NCBI RefSeq assembly: GCF_001636845.1
Contig: NZ_LITT01000035.1
Coordinates: 1 to 64,000, forward strand
Direction of reading: 5' to 3'
Length of the DNA stretch: 64,000 bases
From: Clostridium ljungdahlii
Lineage (GTDB): Bacteria > Bacillota > Clostridia > Clostridiales > Clostridiaceae
Position 1 is the stretch's first letter, and each line of letters begins with the position of its first letter. Positions 36,250-45,293 of this stretch are shown here, piece after piece. A program made the translations under genes and the position numbers. Below the pieces are notes generated by a model. The model was given only the letters and a program-made list of their open reading frames with translations, was not told the DNA's origin and made no database searches.

Positions 36250-37169
36250 TATTTTCTGCCCCCTTTAAAATTCATCAAAGGGCTTGTCTTAATAGACATT
36301 TCTACTATATCTTTATCATCCAGTGATTGAAGATATCGCTTGGTAATCATTATATTCTCATGCCCTAATACTCTTGACAACGAATATACATCTAAACCAT
36401 TTTTAAGCTGTGTCTGAGCAAAATAATGTCTAAATGTATGTGGGGAACATCTTATCTCTTCTCTAACACCTGCACGTTCTCCTGCTAACCTTACAACACG
36501 TTCCAAAGCCTCTACCGTGAGTGGATTTCCACTATAAGACAGAAAGTAGTTATCGTGTCTTACAATTTTATCCTTAAAGTAAAATCCTTTAATCCTCTCA
36601 TACTTAATCATAAATTTCTTTAACTGAGGACTTACACCAACATGCCTGTCTTTGTTTCCTTTTCCATGGATAGTTATATATGTTTCATCTATATCCTTAA
36701 TCTTAATACTACATGTCTCATAGTTTCTTGCACCAGTATCAACGAGGAAAGCCAAAATAGTTTTATTCCTAGCATTAAGATAATTTGAAAAATTATAAGC
36801 ATTAATCATATTTACTACTTCAGTGTCGGTAAAGGTGTTAATTAAAGTCTTTGGCTCCCTTTGCCATGATACCTTTAAACATGGACTTTTATTAATGTAT
36901 TCCTCTTTTACACAATAAACAAAGAACGCTCTTAAACATTTTAGAATACTATTTACATATACTTCTGTTAATCCTTTATCTATTAAAAATTTAAAATAAC
37001 TTTTTATGTGCAGATGAGTTACTTCCTCTAGTTCTACAATTTGATATTGTCCTTCTATATAATTAAAAAAACGCTGATTATTGTTTCTATAGCTTTTTAT
37101 GGTTCTGTTACTCATTTTTCTTATTTCACAATCAAAAATATATTCCTTTAATACATCTTTTAATAACAC
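36249..37169 (-). CDS. Tyrosine recombinase (integrase)
   Basis: This 306-aa protein has the two-domain tyrosine-recombinase layout. The catalytic residues are in DTGARNYETCSIKI (Arg), HGKGNKDRHVGVSP (Lys), SPHTFRHYFAQT (His, Arg), LGHENIMITKRYL (His and the nucleophilic Tyr). The start is GTG at 37167-37169, eight bases after GGAGG. It is the first gene of a coupled four-gene operon and faces away from yebC. A 42-base dyad lies directly upstream. It probably integrates or excises the element next to yebC. Confidence 0.88.
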   Translation of the reverse strand: MLLKDVLKEYIFDCEIRKMSNRTIKSYRNNNQRFFNYIEGQYQIVELEEVTHLHIKSYFKFLIDKGLTEVYVNSILKCLRAFFVYCVKEEYINKSPCLKVSWQREPKTLINTFTDTEVVNMINAYNFSNYLNARNKTILAFLVDTGARNYETCSIKIKDIDETYITIHGKGNKDRHVGVSPQLKKFMIKYERIKGFYFKDKIVRHDNYFLSYSGNPLTVEALERVVRLAGERAGVREEIRCSPHTFRHYFAQTQLKNGLDVYSLSRVLGHENIMITKRYLQSLDDKDIVEMSIKTSPLMNFKGGRK

Positions 37170-37172
37170 AAA

Positions 37173-37214
37173 AACACCCTCCTATACTGGTATATACCAA
37201 TATAAAAAGGTGTT
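37173..37214. promoter_or_regulatory. 42-base dyad upstream of integrase: operator or attachment core
   Basis: A perfect TGGTATATACCA (37188-37199) is centred on an outer pair AACACC/GGTGTT (37173-37178, 37209-37214), with TATA/TATA also paired between. The dyad overlaps the ribosome site of the integrase GTG. It may autoregulate the operon or be the crossover site where the element joins the chromosome beside yebC. Confidence 0.55.
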
Positions 37215-37335
37215 CAAATCGTGCATCCATAATGCAAGATTTAAAATTCAAACATACATCTTAACCTATCAAGAATTGACGTTCGTATATCGTAATCCAT
37301 CAGTTTTTACTATATGTAAAATATCTCTCAATCCT

Positions 37336-38076
37336 TTATCCTTCAAATTCCTCAGGAAATTCGGCATTGTGATAAACGTCCTGAACATCGTCATCGTCCT
37401 CAAGTTTATCTATAAGTCTTTGAACCTTTCCTGCTGTTTCCATATCAACAGCTACAGTATTATCTGGTATCATCGTAATATCTGCAGACAGGAATTCAAA
37501 ACCCTGTTCCTCTAATTTTTCCCTTACTGTACCAAAGTCTTCTACAGCAGTAATTACCTCAAAGACTTCTTCTTCAGCAGTAAAATCTTCAGCACCTGCA
37601 TCCAATACCTGCATCATTATTTCGTCTTCATCCATGTCTTCTTTTCTCTCTATTACTATCTGGCCTTTAGCCTGGAACATCCATCCTACACAGCCGTTAG
37701 CACCTAAATTACCACCATGTCTTGAAAATGCTGCCCTTACATTGCTAGCACTTCTATTTTTATTATCAGTTAAAGCTTTTACTATCATAGCAACTCCACT
37801 TGGTCCATAACCTTCATAGGATATTTCTTCGTAGTTTACCCCTGTAAGTTCTCCTGAACCCTTTTTAATTGCCCTCTGTACTGTATCCTGAGGCATATTA
37901 TTTGCCTTAGCTTTTGCTATAACATCCCTTAATTTTGAATTGGAATCCGGATTTGACCCGCCTTCTTTAGCAGCAATTGCCAGTTCCTTACCTATTTTAG
38001 TAAATACCTTACCTCTTTTTGCATCTGCTTTACCTTTTTTTGCTTGTATATTATGCCATTTTGAATGTCCTGACAT
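37336..38076 (-). CDS. yebC: YebC/PmpR-family protein
   Basis: This 246-aa protein shows the universal start [20 protein letters not shown], then [20 protein letters not shown] and [20 protein letters not shown]. YebC proteins are ribosome- and DNA-associated factors that ease translation of proline-rich stretches or regulate transcription. Full length and intact. GGGGG lies before the ATG. It marks the start of conserved chromosome after the mobile region. Confidence 0.97.
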   Translation of the reverse strand: MSGHSKWHNIQAKKGKADAKRGKVFTKIGKELAIAAKEGGSNPDSNSKLRDVIAKAKANNMPQDTVQRAIKKGSGELTGVNYEEISYEGYGPSGVAMIVKALTDNKNRSASNVRAAFSRHGGNLGANGCVGWMFQAKGQIVIERKEDMDEDEIMMQVLDAGAEDFTAEEEVFEVITAVEDFGTVREKLEEQGFEFLSADITMIPDNTVAVDMETAGKVQRLIDKLEDDDDVQDVYHNAEFPEEFEG

Positions 38077-38200
38077 ACAAATTTCCCCCTAACTTACGGT
38101 TATAATTATTTATATTAATTATGCAAATTGTATTATATCATATAAAAGCTGTTAAACACAAATGTACCCTACCTGCAATTAGTCATTTAGGAATTCAATG

Positions 38201-38857
38201 TTACTTTGCTATTTGTTCTTTAATAAGCCTTGTATCAATCTTAAAATAAAATTCCTCATCTCCAACTATTACTTCACATTTTCCATTTGTCAGTTCTATA
38301 ATCTCATTTATTAATTTATCGACATCTTCCGAAATATAGTTTATCGACACACAAATCTTCTCCGTATATTCTATATTTTCTATATGAATCGACTTTTGCT
38401 CAAACATATATTGTAATTTTCCCAAAGTATCATACTCTATAAATATATCCAACTGACATCCTTTTACTTTCTCCACTATTCCAGATCCATCAATTGAGAG
38501 AGCAGCAGACTTTGTATAAGCCTTTACTAATCCCCCTTTACCTAGAAGCGTCCCTCCAAAATATCTAGTAACTACTATTACCACATCTGTTATTCCCTTT
38601 TTCTTTATGACATCTAGTACCGGTATTCCTGCAGTTCCTTGAGGTTCTCCATCATCACTGTATCTTTGTATATTCATTTTTTCTCCAATTACATAAGCAT
38701 ATACATTATGTGTTGCTTTAATATTTTTTTCCTTTACTTTACTTATAAATTTTTTAGCCTCGTTTTCAGTATAAACTCTTTTTATACTTCCTATAAATAT
38801 AGACTTTTTCTCCTCAAATTGACAACTAGCTTCATCCTTTACTGTAAAGTAACTCAC
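38201..38857 (-). CDS. YigZ/IMPACT-family protein
   Basis: This 218-aa protein matches YigZ/IMPACT: SYFTVKDEASCQFEEKKSIF, then YRFSDDGEPQGTAG-type motif (here QRYSDDGEPQGTAGIPVLDV) and VTRYFGGTLLGKGGLVKAYT. The role is poorly defined, linked to translation control. I start it at GTG 38855-38857, where AAAGGTGG is seven bases upstream; a TTG six codons earlier overlaps that site. Confidence 0.93.
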   Translation of the reverse strand: MSYFTVKDEASCQFEEKKSIFIGSIKRVYTENEAKKFISKVKEKNIKATHNVYAYVIGEKMNIQRYSDDGEPQGTAGIPVLDVIKKKGITDVVIVVTRYFGGTLLGKGGLVKAYTKSAALSIDGSGIVEKVKGCQLDIFIEYDTLGKLQYMFEQKSIHIENIEYTEKICVSINYISEDVDKLINEIIELTNGKCEVIVGDEEFYFKIDTRLIKEQIAK

Positions 38858-38922
38858 AGATAACCCACCTTTCAAAATATCCCTCTAAACTATTTTAATT
38901 TTTACTATAAACAGAGTTCTTG

Positions 38923-38955
38923 GCATCAGATGGAGTTTTTAACTCCATCTGATGC
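38923..38955. repeat. Strong hairpin, 15-base arms
   Basis: GCATCAGATGGAGTT pairs perfectly with AACTCCATCTGATGC around a TTT loop. It lies between two minus-strand genes. It has no T run on either side, so it is not a classic terminator. Two further hairpins follow (38965-38994 and 39041-39064). Confidence 0.75.
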
Positions 38956-38964
38956 TTATTAACA

Positions 38965-39064
38965 GCCTTCTTAGTGCTTCAGCACTTAGAAGGCGTTATC
39001 CTTTAGGGAAAATCGTTATCCAGGGACGTAGCCGCTCTTTACTCACACTTGAAGAAGTGGGAGT
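38965..39064. repeat. Two more hairpins, possible IS200/IS605-type end
   Basis: GCCTTCTTAGTGCT/AGCACTTAGAAGGC (38965-38994, one mismatch) and ACTCACACTT/AAGTGGGAGT (39041-39064, one mismatch) lie in tandem, with GTTATCC repeated between them. Subterminal hairpins like these mark IS200/IS605-type ends. A similar AAGTGGGAG hairpin occurs at 44340-44393. No transposase is present. The assignment is inference. Confidence 0.45.
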
Positions 39065-39090
39065 ATTAGTGCGGGTAGTCATCGGACAAA

Positions 39091-40512
39091 TTATATAATT
39101 ATAAGTTCGCTTAATATTTGAATTCCACTTTCTATATTCTTTTCATCCACATGTGAAAAACCAATTTTAAAGTACTTTTTACCTTCTGAAGGTACTTTAT
39201 AAAACAACGTACCTGGTGTAATTAAAACTCTTCTATTTTTTGATTTTCTAAAAAGCTCTATAGAATCTACAACTATGTTCTGGTTTATTTTTAAATAAAA
39301 ATGCAGTCCTCCACCTGGGTCTACAAACTTTACTTGATTTTTTAAATATTTATCTATACATTTTTTCATATATGCATATCTTTTTTTGTAGACTACATTT
39401 AAATCATTTATATAATTTCTCCACAAACCTTTTCTTATATATAAATCCAGAGCCCTTTGCATAAGACTGGATGTAGATATATCCGTATTTATTTTTGAAT
39501 TTTGAATGCTTTCTTTAAATCTCTTAGGAGGTATCAAATATCCAATTCGTATTCCTGGCAAAAATATTTTTGAAAAACTTTTTATATAAACAACCCTGTC
39601 ACTAGTATCTAAGCTTTTAAAACTGTTATATTTTATGTTATCATCATAAATTAGCTCCGAGAGATAATCATCTTCTATTATATAAAAATCATATATATCG
39701 GCTAATCTGAGTATTTGCCTTTTCTTTTCATTACTATAGCTTATCCCAGTAGGATTTTGAAAATAACTCATTGTATAAAAACATTTCACTTTATTTTTTT
39801 TTAGTATTTTTTCAAGGTTGTCTATATTAATCCCATCTTTTTCAATAGGAGTTTCGATTATTTCAGTTCTTCTCCATTTAAATACAGATAGTGCCCCACT
39901 GTATGTTGGTTTTTCAACTATTACGGTATCATTTGTATTTAAAATAGCCTTTGAAACTACATCTATACCTTGCTGTGCTCCTGAAACTATAAGTATATCA
40001 TCCTTATCTATGTTTCCATTCCAGAACACATCACTTATACTATTTCTGAGTCCATCATATCCAAGGGATTCTTGACATATCAAAGCCGATGAGCCGTCCC
40101 TATCCAGAACCTCATTTAAAACACTTTTAAAGAAATTTATTTGGAAAAATTCACCACTTGGAGTTTCTCCGGTAAAATCTATATAATTTTCTACTTCATT
40201 GCTAGATATCTTCTTGAGAACCTTTGAGTATTCTCTACTAAAGTTCTTATTTATATCCCTCTTTTTAGCATAAGTTCCACTGCCAATTTTTTGAGCAGCA
40301 TAACCTTCAGCTTGAAGTCTTTTATAGGCATTTACCACAGTGATTTTATTTACATTTAAAAATTCTGCCATTTCTCTTATAGAAGGTAGTTTCTCCCCGT
40401 CTTCAATTTTATTTGTATCTATCAATTTTTTTATATGTTTTTCTATTAACAGATATTTAACAGTTTCTTCTCTATTTAGATTCACAAAATATTTATTAGA
40501 AATAAAATTCAC
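39091..40512 (-). CDS. MocR/PdxR-type regulator (GntR HTH + aminotransferase domain)
   Basis: This 473-aa regulator has an N-terminal GntR winged helix (15-80; IREMAEFLNVNKITVVNAYK, GSGTYAKKR). A PLP-dependent aminotransferase-like domain follows: YDGLRNSISD, VSGAQQGIDVVSKAI, SYFQNPTG, YIIEDDYLSEL and the PLP lysine in SFSKIFLPGIRIGYL. MocR proteins sense PLP or amino compounds and regulate vitamin B6 or amino-acid genes. The target genes are not adjacent. The start is a GTG very close to its ribosome site and is uncertain. Confidence 0.92.
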   Translation of the reverse strand: MNFISNKYFVNLNREETVKYLLIEKHIKKLIDTNKIEDGEKLPSIREMAEFLNVNKITVVNAYKRLQAEGYAAQKIGSGTYAKKRDINKNFSREYSKVLKKISSNEVENYIDFTGETPSGEFFQINFFKSVLNEVLDRDGSSALICQESLGYDGLRNSISDVFWNGNIDKDDILIVSGAQQGIDVVSKAILNTNDTVIVEKPTYSGALSVFKWRRTEIIETPIEKDGINIDNLEKILKKNKVKCFYTMSYFQNPTGISYSNEKKRQILRLADIYDFYIIEDDYLSELIYDDNIKYNSFKSLDTSDRVVYIKSFSKIFLPGIRIGYLIPPKRFKESIQNSKINTDISTSSLMQRALDLYIRKGLWRNYINDLNVVYKKRYAYMKKCIDKYLKNQVKFVDPGGGLHFYLKINQNIVVDSIELFRKSKNRRVLITPGTLFYKVPSEGKKYFKIGFSHVDEKNIESGIQILSELIII

Positions 40513-40537
40513 TTCCCTGCTATAATTTACAATAGAT

Positions 40538-40576
40538 AATTGACAGTTGTCAATTGTTAATTGTCAACTGTCAATT
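40538..40576. repeat. Inverted repeat of the CAATTGTCAACTGTCAATT type
   Basis: AATTGACAGTTG (40538-40549) pairs with CAACTGTCAATT (40565-40576); the middle adds TCAATTGTTAATTGT. A diverged relative borders 47752-47844. It looks like a short dispersed palindromic repeat of this genome. Confidence 0.6.
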
Positions 40577-40654
40577 ACCACAAAACATCCCTAGTGCTAA
40601 ATTCTATTTTATAACAATAACTGCATTATGTTAATACAAATTTAATTTATCCAA

Positions 40655-41551
40655 TTAAATAAAATATACATTTTCCTTAAATAATACAGTTCCATCCTTT
40701 AACTTATAGTTTCTCGTTTCTTTTTTAAGTATATTCCTTTCCCACAGCTTATTTAATATTTCTTCCATATTTATGTTGTAATGATAAAATAACTCATCAT
40801 TTTTTATATCTTCTGAACTTAAAAAACAATCCTTTTCTCTCATATAATTTAATAATAACTTAGTCGTATTTCTTATATTTCTATTTACATTTTCTGTCAA
40901 ATAATCTATAGTGCTATTTATAGAATCAACTATATTTTCATTTTTAAAAAATAATTTGTCTACACATTTTTTAAAATTGTCATTTAAATTCATAGAAATA
41001 GTCATAGAATCTTTACTTATCATATGGCCTGAAGAATTTACATATAATCTGGAAAACTCTTCAACAGAACGTACTGCAGCAATATATGCAGTATATACAT
41101 TGTCATTTTGAAGATATTTTTTACATATACCCATACTTTTAAATAACTCTCCAATATAATACATATTCCATCTTTCTCTATCTAAATCTGAATAATATCT
41201 TCCAGTATCATATTTTGAAGTTATTTCCTTATCCTTTGAAAATACCAGTCTGGATGAAGATATTATTCTAGATATAAATCCACCCTTTAAATTTTTTTCA
41301 GGCATCTGCAGGAAGCTACTCTTGCTTACAAGTTTAACATGAATTTGAATTTCCTTTTCTTCAGTGTATATGTTTTTAATACTGCCCCTTTTATTATCAA
41401 ACACTACAAGTAAGTCGATATCAGATTCATCCCACAAATCTCCAGTAACCATACTTCCAAAAACCATAACTGCAAGGACAAAATCATTTGCTTTAAGTCT
41501 ATCAATGGTACTGTTAAAAGCCTTTTGATATTGTAATATAGTTTTTTCCAA
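40655..41551 (-). CDS. Nucleotidyltransferase-fold protein
   Basis: The 298-aa protein opens with a minimal nucleotidyltransferase motif: VMVFGSMVTGDLWDESDIDL (29-48, GS...SDIDLL), the metal-binding signature of kanamycin-nucleotidyltransferase/MNT-like domains. The rest is helical (ELFKSMGICKKYLQN, AVRSVEEFSRLYV), like HEPN-type or C-terminal substrate domains of aminoglycoside nucleotidyltransferases. The substrate is unknown. TTG start after GGGGGAG. Its own HEPN partner is not separate, so the helical half may play that role. Confidence 0.75.
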   Translation of the reverse strand: MEKTILQYQKAFNSTIDRLKANDFVLAVMVFGSMVTGDLWDESDIDLLVVFDNKRGSIKNIYTEEKEIQIHVKLVSKSSFLQMPEKNLKGGFISRIISSSRLVFSKDKEITSKYDTGRYYSDLDRERWNMYYIGELFKSMGICKKYLQNDNVYTAYIAAVRSVEEFSRLYVNSSGHMISKDSMTISMNLNDNFKKCVDKLFFKNENIVDSINSTIDYLTENVNRNIRNTTKLLLNYMREKDCFLSSEDIKNDELFYHYNINMEEILNKLWERNILKKETRNYKLKDGTVLFKENVYFI

Positions 41552-41654
41552 TTTAGTCTCCCCCTTTTGGACTTTATCAACTTGAATTTCTATATATTAT
41601 ATAATATATTTTTATAAAAATACAATGGTAAAATTATTTTTTTGCTATTTTACC

Positions 41655-41696
41655 AAAAAAGAGCATCTAATATTTTCATACTAATACTCTCTTTTT
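41655..41696 (-). terminator. Terminator of hflX
   Basis: On the minus strand, AAAAAGAG and CTCTTTTTT form a stem around a 25-base AT-rich loop directly after the hflX stop, ending in a T run. Confidence 0.5.
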
Positions 41697-41706
41697 AAAT
41701 GTCCAA

Positions 41707-43494
41707 TTATTTTGGGTTAATTATAAACTTCTTAAATTTATTGTATGTTTTTTTATCTACAAGTGCATTTACATAGGTGCCATCTTCCCTATAATCTTCA
41801 TTCTTTACCTTACAATATTTGTGAATAAATGACACTGCAGACTGTTCTGTATAAGGAATTAAATATTCTGCTTTTTTTATGTTATGAGGAAGCATTTCCA
41901 ATACTCTTTTCAAGAGCTCATTTAAATTTGTACCATATCTAGCTGATATAAATATTGCATTTGAATTTTTATATCTATCTTTTATACTGCTCAATTTAGT
42001 ATCTTCCAATTTGTCAATTTTGTTTAATACGATAAGTACAGGTTTATCATTTACTTCCAGTTCGCTCAGTACTTCATTTACTGCATCTATCTGTTCTTCT
42101 GCATAATCAGATGATGCATCTACTACATGTAATAATAAATCAGCATATTGTACTTCTTCTAAAGTAGATTTAAATGCTTCTACCAGATCATGAGGAAGTT
42201 TTTTTATAAAACCTACGGTATCTGTCACTGCAATTGTTCTGCCATCTTCCAATTCCACAGCCCTAGTAGTAGTGTCCAAAGTAGCAAATAACATATCTGC
42301 TTCAAATACTTTTTCCTTATTTACATTTTCTCTAGTAACAGCTATTTCACACAATTTATTTCTTAAAGTAGATTTACCCGAATTAGTATACCCCACCAGT
42401 GATACCTTGTTTATCTCATCTCTTTTCTTTCTTTGAGTTTTTCTAACCTGCTTTATTTTCTTCAGTTCTTTACTAATTTCATATATCTTTTCTCTTATAT
42501 GTCTTCTATCGGTTTCCAACTTCTTTTCACCAGGTCCTCTAGTACCTATTCCTCCTCCAGTTCTTGATAGAACTATACCGAGTCCTGAAAGCCTAGCTAA
42601 CCTGTATTTTAGCTGTGCAAGCTCCACCTGTAACTTAGATTCCTTACTTCTTGCCCTTGAAGCAAATATATGAAGTATGAGAGTAGTTCTATCTATTACT
42701 TTTATTCCTAGGTTTTCTTCTAAGTTTCTAACTTGAGAACCAGATAATTCATCATCAAAAATTACTATATTTGCACCACTGAGCTGTGCAATTAATGCTA
42801 TCTCACTTACTTTTCCCTTTCCTACGTAAAAAGCAGTATCTATAGTATCTCTTTTTTGAAGTATTTTTTCTAGCACATTAACATTACAGGCTTTTGCCAG
42901 TTCCTTTAATTCATCCAAGCTGTCTTCAGTATCTGTGCCCACAAGTAATGCTCTCTCTCCTTCTTCCTGCAGTACATATTCATCATTCATCGACTTTTCT
43001 ATTTCATTTACTTTTTGTACTATATTAAAATTAACTGCGTCCTCTAAAGTAAGCTTTTCTGAAACTTCACTTATAACTTCTCCATCTTTTACCTTACAAA
43101 ATCCTATAGTAATACCTGTAACGCCATCCTTGTCAACCCCTATAGCCGCTATGCAGTCTAATCTTAATTTTACTAAGGCTGAAATATCAATTTCGGAAAG
43201 TCTCGAATCTCCATTAGGATGGGTATGTACTATCCTAATACCACAGAGTTTATTTTGATTTGCCTCAATTTCAGTAATACTCACAGTACTACTATCTCCA
43301 ACAGATATGCTTACGATTATTCCTCTTTTATCAATTGCAAGGCTTAATTCTCTATTTAAATAAGTAGTAATTCTAGAGAGCACTTCTACAATTTCCCTGC
43401 TGCATATGCTTTCTTTTGAAACTCTTATATCATAAATCTTTTCCAATTCATCTAATGTCGAATTTTTTATTCCTTCTGTATTTCCATATATCAA
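41707..43494 (-). CDS. hflX: GTPase HflX with JAMM-like N-terminal extension
   Basis: This 595-aa protein is a ribosome-associated GTPase that splits stalled ribosomes under stress. The HflX core begins near residue 180 with GERALLVGTD. The GTPase motifs are GYTNSGKSTL (G1), DTVGFIKKLPHDLVEAFKST (G3) and LNKIDKL (G4). The first 180 residues form an extra domain with HTHPNGDSRLSEID (90-103), which matches the H-x-H...S-x2-D metal motif of JAMM/RadC proteins. TTG start, seven bases after GGAGATG. The extension seems shared by clostridial HflX proteins from memory; its activity is unknown. Confidence 0.93.
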   Translation of the reverse strand: MIYGNTEGIKNSTLDELEKIYDIRVSKESICSREIVEVLSRITTYLNRELSLAIDKRGIIVSISVGDSSTVSITEIEANQNKLCGIRIVHTHPNGDSRLSEIDISALVKLRLDCIAAIGVDKDGVTGITIGFCKVKDGEVISEVSEKLTLEDAVNFNIVQKVNEIEKSMNDEYVLQEEGERALLVGTDTEDSLDELKELAKACNVNVLEKILQKRDTIDTAFYVGKGKVSEIALIAQLSGANIVIFDDELSGSQVRNLEENLGIKVIDRTTLILHIFASRARSKESKLQVELAQLKYRLARLSGLGIVLSRTGGGIGTRGPGEKKLETDRRHIREKIYEISKELKKIKQVRKTQRKKRDEINKVSLVGYTNSGKSTLRNKLCEIAVTRENVNKEKVFEADMLFATLDTTTRAVELEDGRTIAVTDTVGFIKKLPHDLVEAFKSTLEEVQYADLLLHVVDASSDYAEEQIDAVNEVLSELEVNDKPVLIVLNKIDKLEDTKLSSIKDRYKNSNAIFISARYGTNLNELLKRVLEMLPHNIKKAEYLIPYTEQSAVSFIHKYCKVKNEDYREDGTYVNALVDKKTYNKFKKFIINPK

Positions 43495-43514
43495 AATATC
43501 ATCTCCATATCTAT

Positions 43515-43581
43515 CAATTCACAGTCTACAATTTCAGTAGGTTTTCTGTTACAACAGAAAATCGTCTTTACTTGTGAATTG
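43515..43581. repeat. Nested palindrome upstream of hflX
   Basis: CAATTCACA (43515-43523) pairs with TGTGAATTG (43573-43581). Inside, TTTTCTGTT (43542-43550) pairs with AACAGAAAA (43553-43561). It occupies the divergent region between hflX and hpt and could be a small palindromic repeat or a leader hairpin. Confidence 0.5.
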
Positions 43582-43802
43582 TTCATTATAAATTGATTAC
43601 TTCATATTATTTTTATATTAAATCAAAATTTTGTATACACAAAAATTGAGTTTATAGCTATCGTATAATTCTATACTAAATAAAAAACATTGTAAACACA
43701 TTACTTCAGGTCATTGAAAATTTTCAGAAATCTTGTTAATATTGATAATATAATTTTATATTATGGCAATCATTAATTTAATATACACCACGGAGGAATA
43801 TT

Positions 43803-44324
43803 ATGGAAAATAAATCAAAAAACATATTGATATCCCAAGAACGAATTGGAAAGAGGATAGAAGAAGTAGGTAAAATAATAACCACTAAATATAAAGATAA
43901 AAATTTATATGTATTATCACTTTTAAGAGGAAGTTTCATATTTACAGCAGATTTAGTAAGACAAATAAAACTTCCTGTAAAAATAGGATTTATGACAACT
44001 TCAAGTTATGGAAATTCTGAAACATCATCTGGTGAAATAAAAATTGTAAATGATATATTAGATGACATAAAAGGATATGATGTTTTAATTGTAGATGACA
44101 TAACAGATACAGGTATTACTATGGACTTTGCTATAGACCATGTAAAATCTCTAGGTGCTTCCAGTGTAAAATGCTGCGTTCTTCTAGACAAGCCTGACAG
44201 AAGAAAAATTTCATTGACTCCAGATTTTTGTTGTTTCGAAATTCCCGATGTATTTGTTGCAGGTTATGGATTAAATTATGGAGATTATTATAGAAATGTA
44301 CCTTATATATTTAACTGGGAATAA
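43803..44324 (+). CDS. hpt: Hypoxanthine phosphoribosyltransferase
   Basis: This 173-aa enzyme converts hypoxanthine or guanine plus PRPP to IMP or GMP in purine salvage. It has the PP-binding loop LLRGSFIFTADL, the catalytic flexible loop with TSSYGNSETSSGE, and the PRPP motif VLIVDDITDTGITM. The C-terminal FVAGYGLNYGDYYRNVPYI is also typical. CGGAGG precedes the ATG. Single gene with a terminator near 44460. Confidence 0.96.
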   Translation: MENKSKNILISQERIGKRIEEVGKIITTKYKDKNLYVLSLLRGSFIFTADLVRQIKLPVKIGFMTTSSYGNSETSSGEIKIVNDILDDIKGYDVLIVDDITDTGITMDFAIDHVKSLGASSVKCCVLLDKPDRRKISLTPDFCCFEIPDVFVAGYGLNYGDYYRNVPYIFNWE

Positions 44325-44339
44325 TTTTGTTTATCTGAT

Positions 44340-44446
44340 GGCTACCTACTGTAATACTTCCACTTCTATCAAAGTGGGAGATAACAGTAGCTACACCCCT
44401 AGATAATTCATCTAAACTTAGTGGAAAAAACAAGCTCCCACTAAGT
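44340..44446. repeat. Two intergenic hairpins
   Basis: The first, 44340-44393, pairs GCTAC..ACTGT..CTTCCACTT with AAGTGGGAG..ACAGT.GCTAC. The second, 44416-44446, pairs ACTTAGTGG with CCACTAAGT. The first shares the AAGTGGGAG arm with the hairpin at 39041-39064. Possibly a remnant of an IS end, placed before the hpt/yunB terminator. Confidence 0.45.
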
Positions 44447-44459
44447 AAGATTCATTGAT

Positions 44460-44496
44460 AATGGCAAAGCTCTTTTTAACATTGAGCTTTGCCATT
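44460..44496. terminator. Bidirectional terminator between hpt and yunB
   Basis: AATGGCAAAGCTC and GAGCTTTGCCATT form a perfect 13-base stem with an 11-base loop, followed by TATTT on the plus strand, between convergent genes. Confidence 0.85.
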
Positions 44497-44498
44497 AT

Positions 44499-45212
44499 TT
44501 AATTACTGGATTTTAACTTAACTCCGGTTTTATCAAGGCCTAAATCTATGGCCGTTTCTGGTACTTTTCCCACTATAATTGTTTCTGATATAGGTACTTC
44601 ATTTTTTACCTGTATATCCTCACTTCCAAAGGGAATCATTACCCTCATATTTGTCTTTACCTGCACACTTATTTTATGTCTAGATTGATTTATGCCTGCA
44701 CTTTCAAAGCTTGACAAATATTTAGTCTCTATGTACCCTATAGGCTGCATCTTAATTGTAATGCTAGGTCCAAAAAACGCTAGCAAATTGTTTTTCATTA
44801 TATATCCCATGGGAATCTTCAAGCCAACTTTTCCTACATTTCTTAGCTTGTTTTGGGATTCCAATGCCACATCACAAGCGATTTTATTCATTTTTAGGGT
44901 ATCTGCTCTAACCATAACTATATTATCTTCCTTATCCTTTTCCACCTGTATAATGTCTTTATAACTAAATTGTTTTGAATACTCCTGCATTATAACTGAG
45001 TTTATAGTTTGTGTAACTACAGCTCTGATTTCTACATCTGAAGCTGTAATTATAGCAGGAGTTATCCTTGAATTTACAAAATAGAGACACATTACTGTAA
45101 ATAAAGTTATAACAGATATTATTAATACAATTTTCATTTTCTTAATGGGAACTTTAAATTTTTTTATCTCTTCCACATCCTTATGATTTGATACATAATA
45201 TATATATGACAA
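44499..45212 (-). CDS. yunB: Sporulation protein YunB
   Basis: This 237-aa protein has a single N-terminal membrane anchor (about 28-50), then a segment that follows the YunB pattern: DVEIRAVVTQTINSVIMQEY, ALESQNKLRNVGKVGLKIPMG and a C-terminal SETIIVGKVPETAIDL. YunB is made under sigma E in the mother cell; its exact role is unclear. The ribosome site before the TTG start is weak, so the N-terminus may be shorter. Confidence 0.88.
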   Translation of the reverse strand: MSYIYYVSNHKDVEEIKKFKVPIKKMKIVLIISVITLFTVMCLYFVNSRITPAIITASDVEIRAVVTQTINSVIMQEYSKQFSYKDIIQVEKDKEDNIVMVRADTLKMNKIACDVALESQNKLRNVGKVGLKIPMGYIMKNNLLAFFGPSITIKMQPIGYIETKYLSSFESAGINQSRHKISVQVKTNMRVMIPFGSEDIQVKNEVPISETIIVGKVPETAIDLGLDKTGVKLKSSN

Positions 45213-45293
45213 TAACTTCGTGTATTTACCTAAAGATTTAATTTATGTTATAATAATTTAAAAAATGTACACTTCAAAATAAGGAGGAAATTT

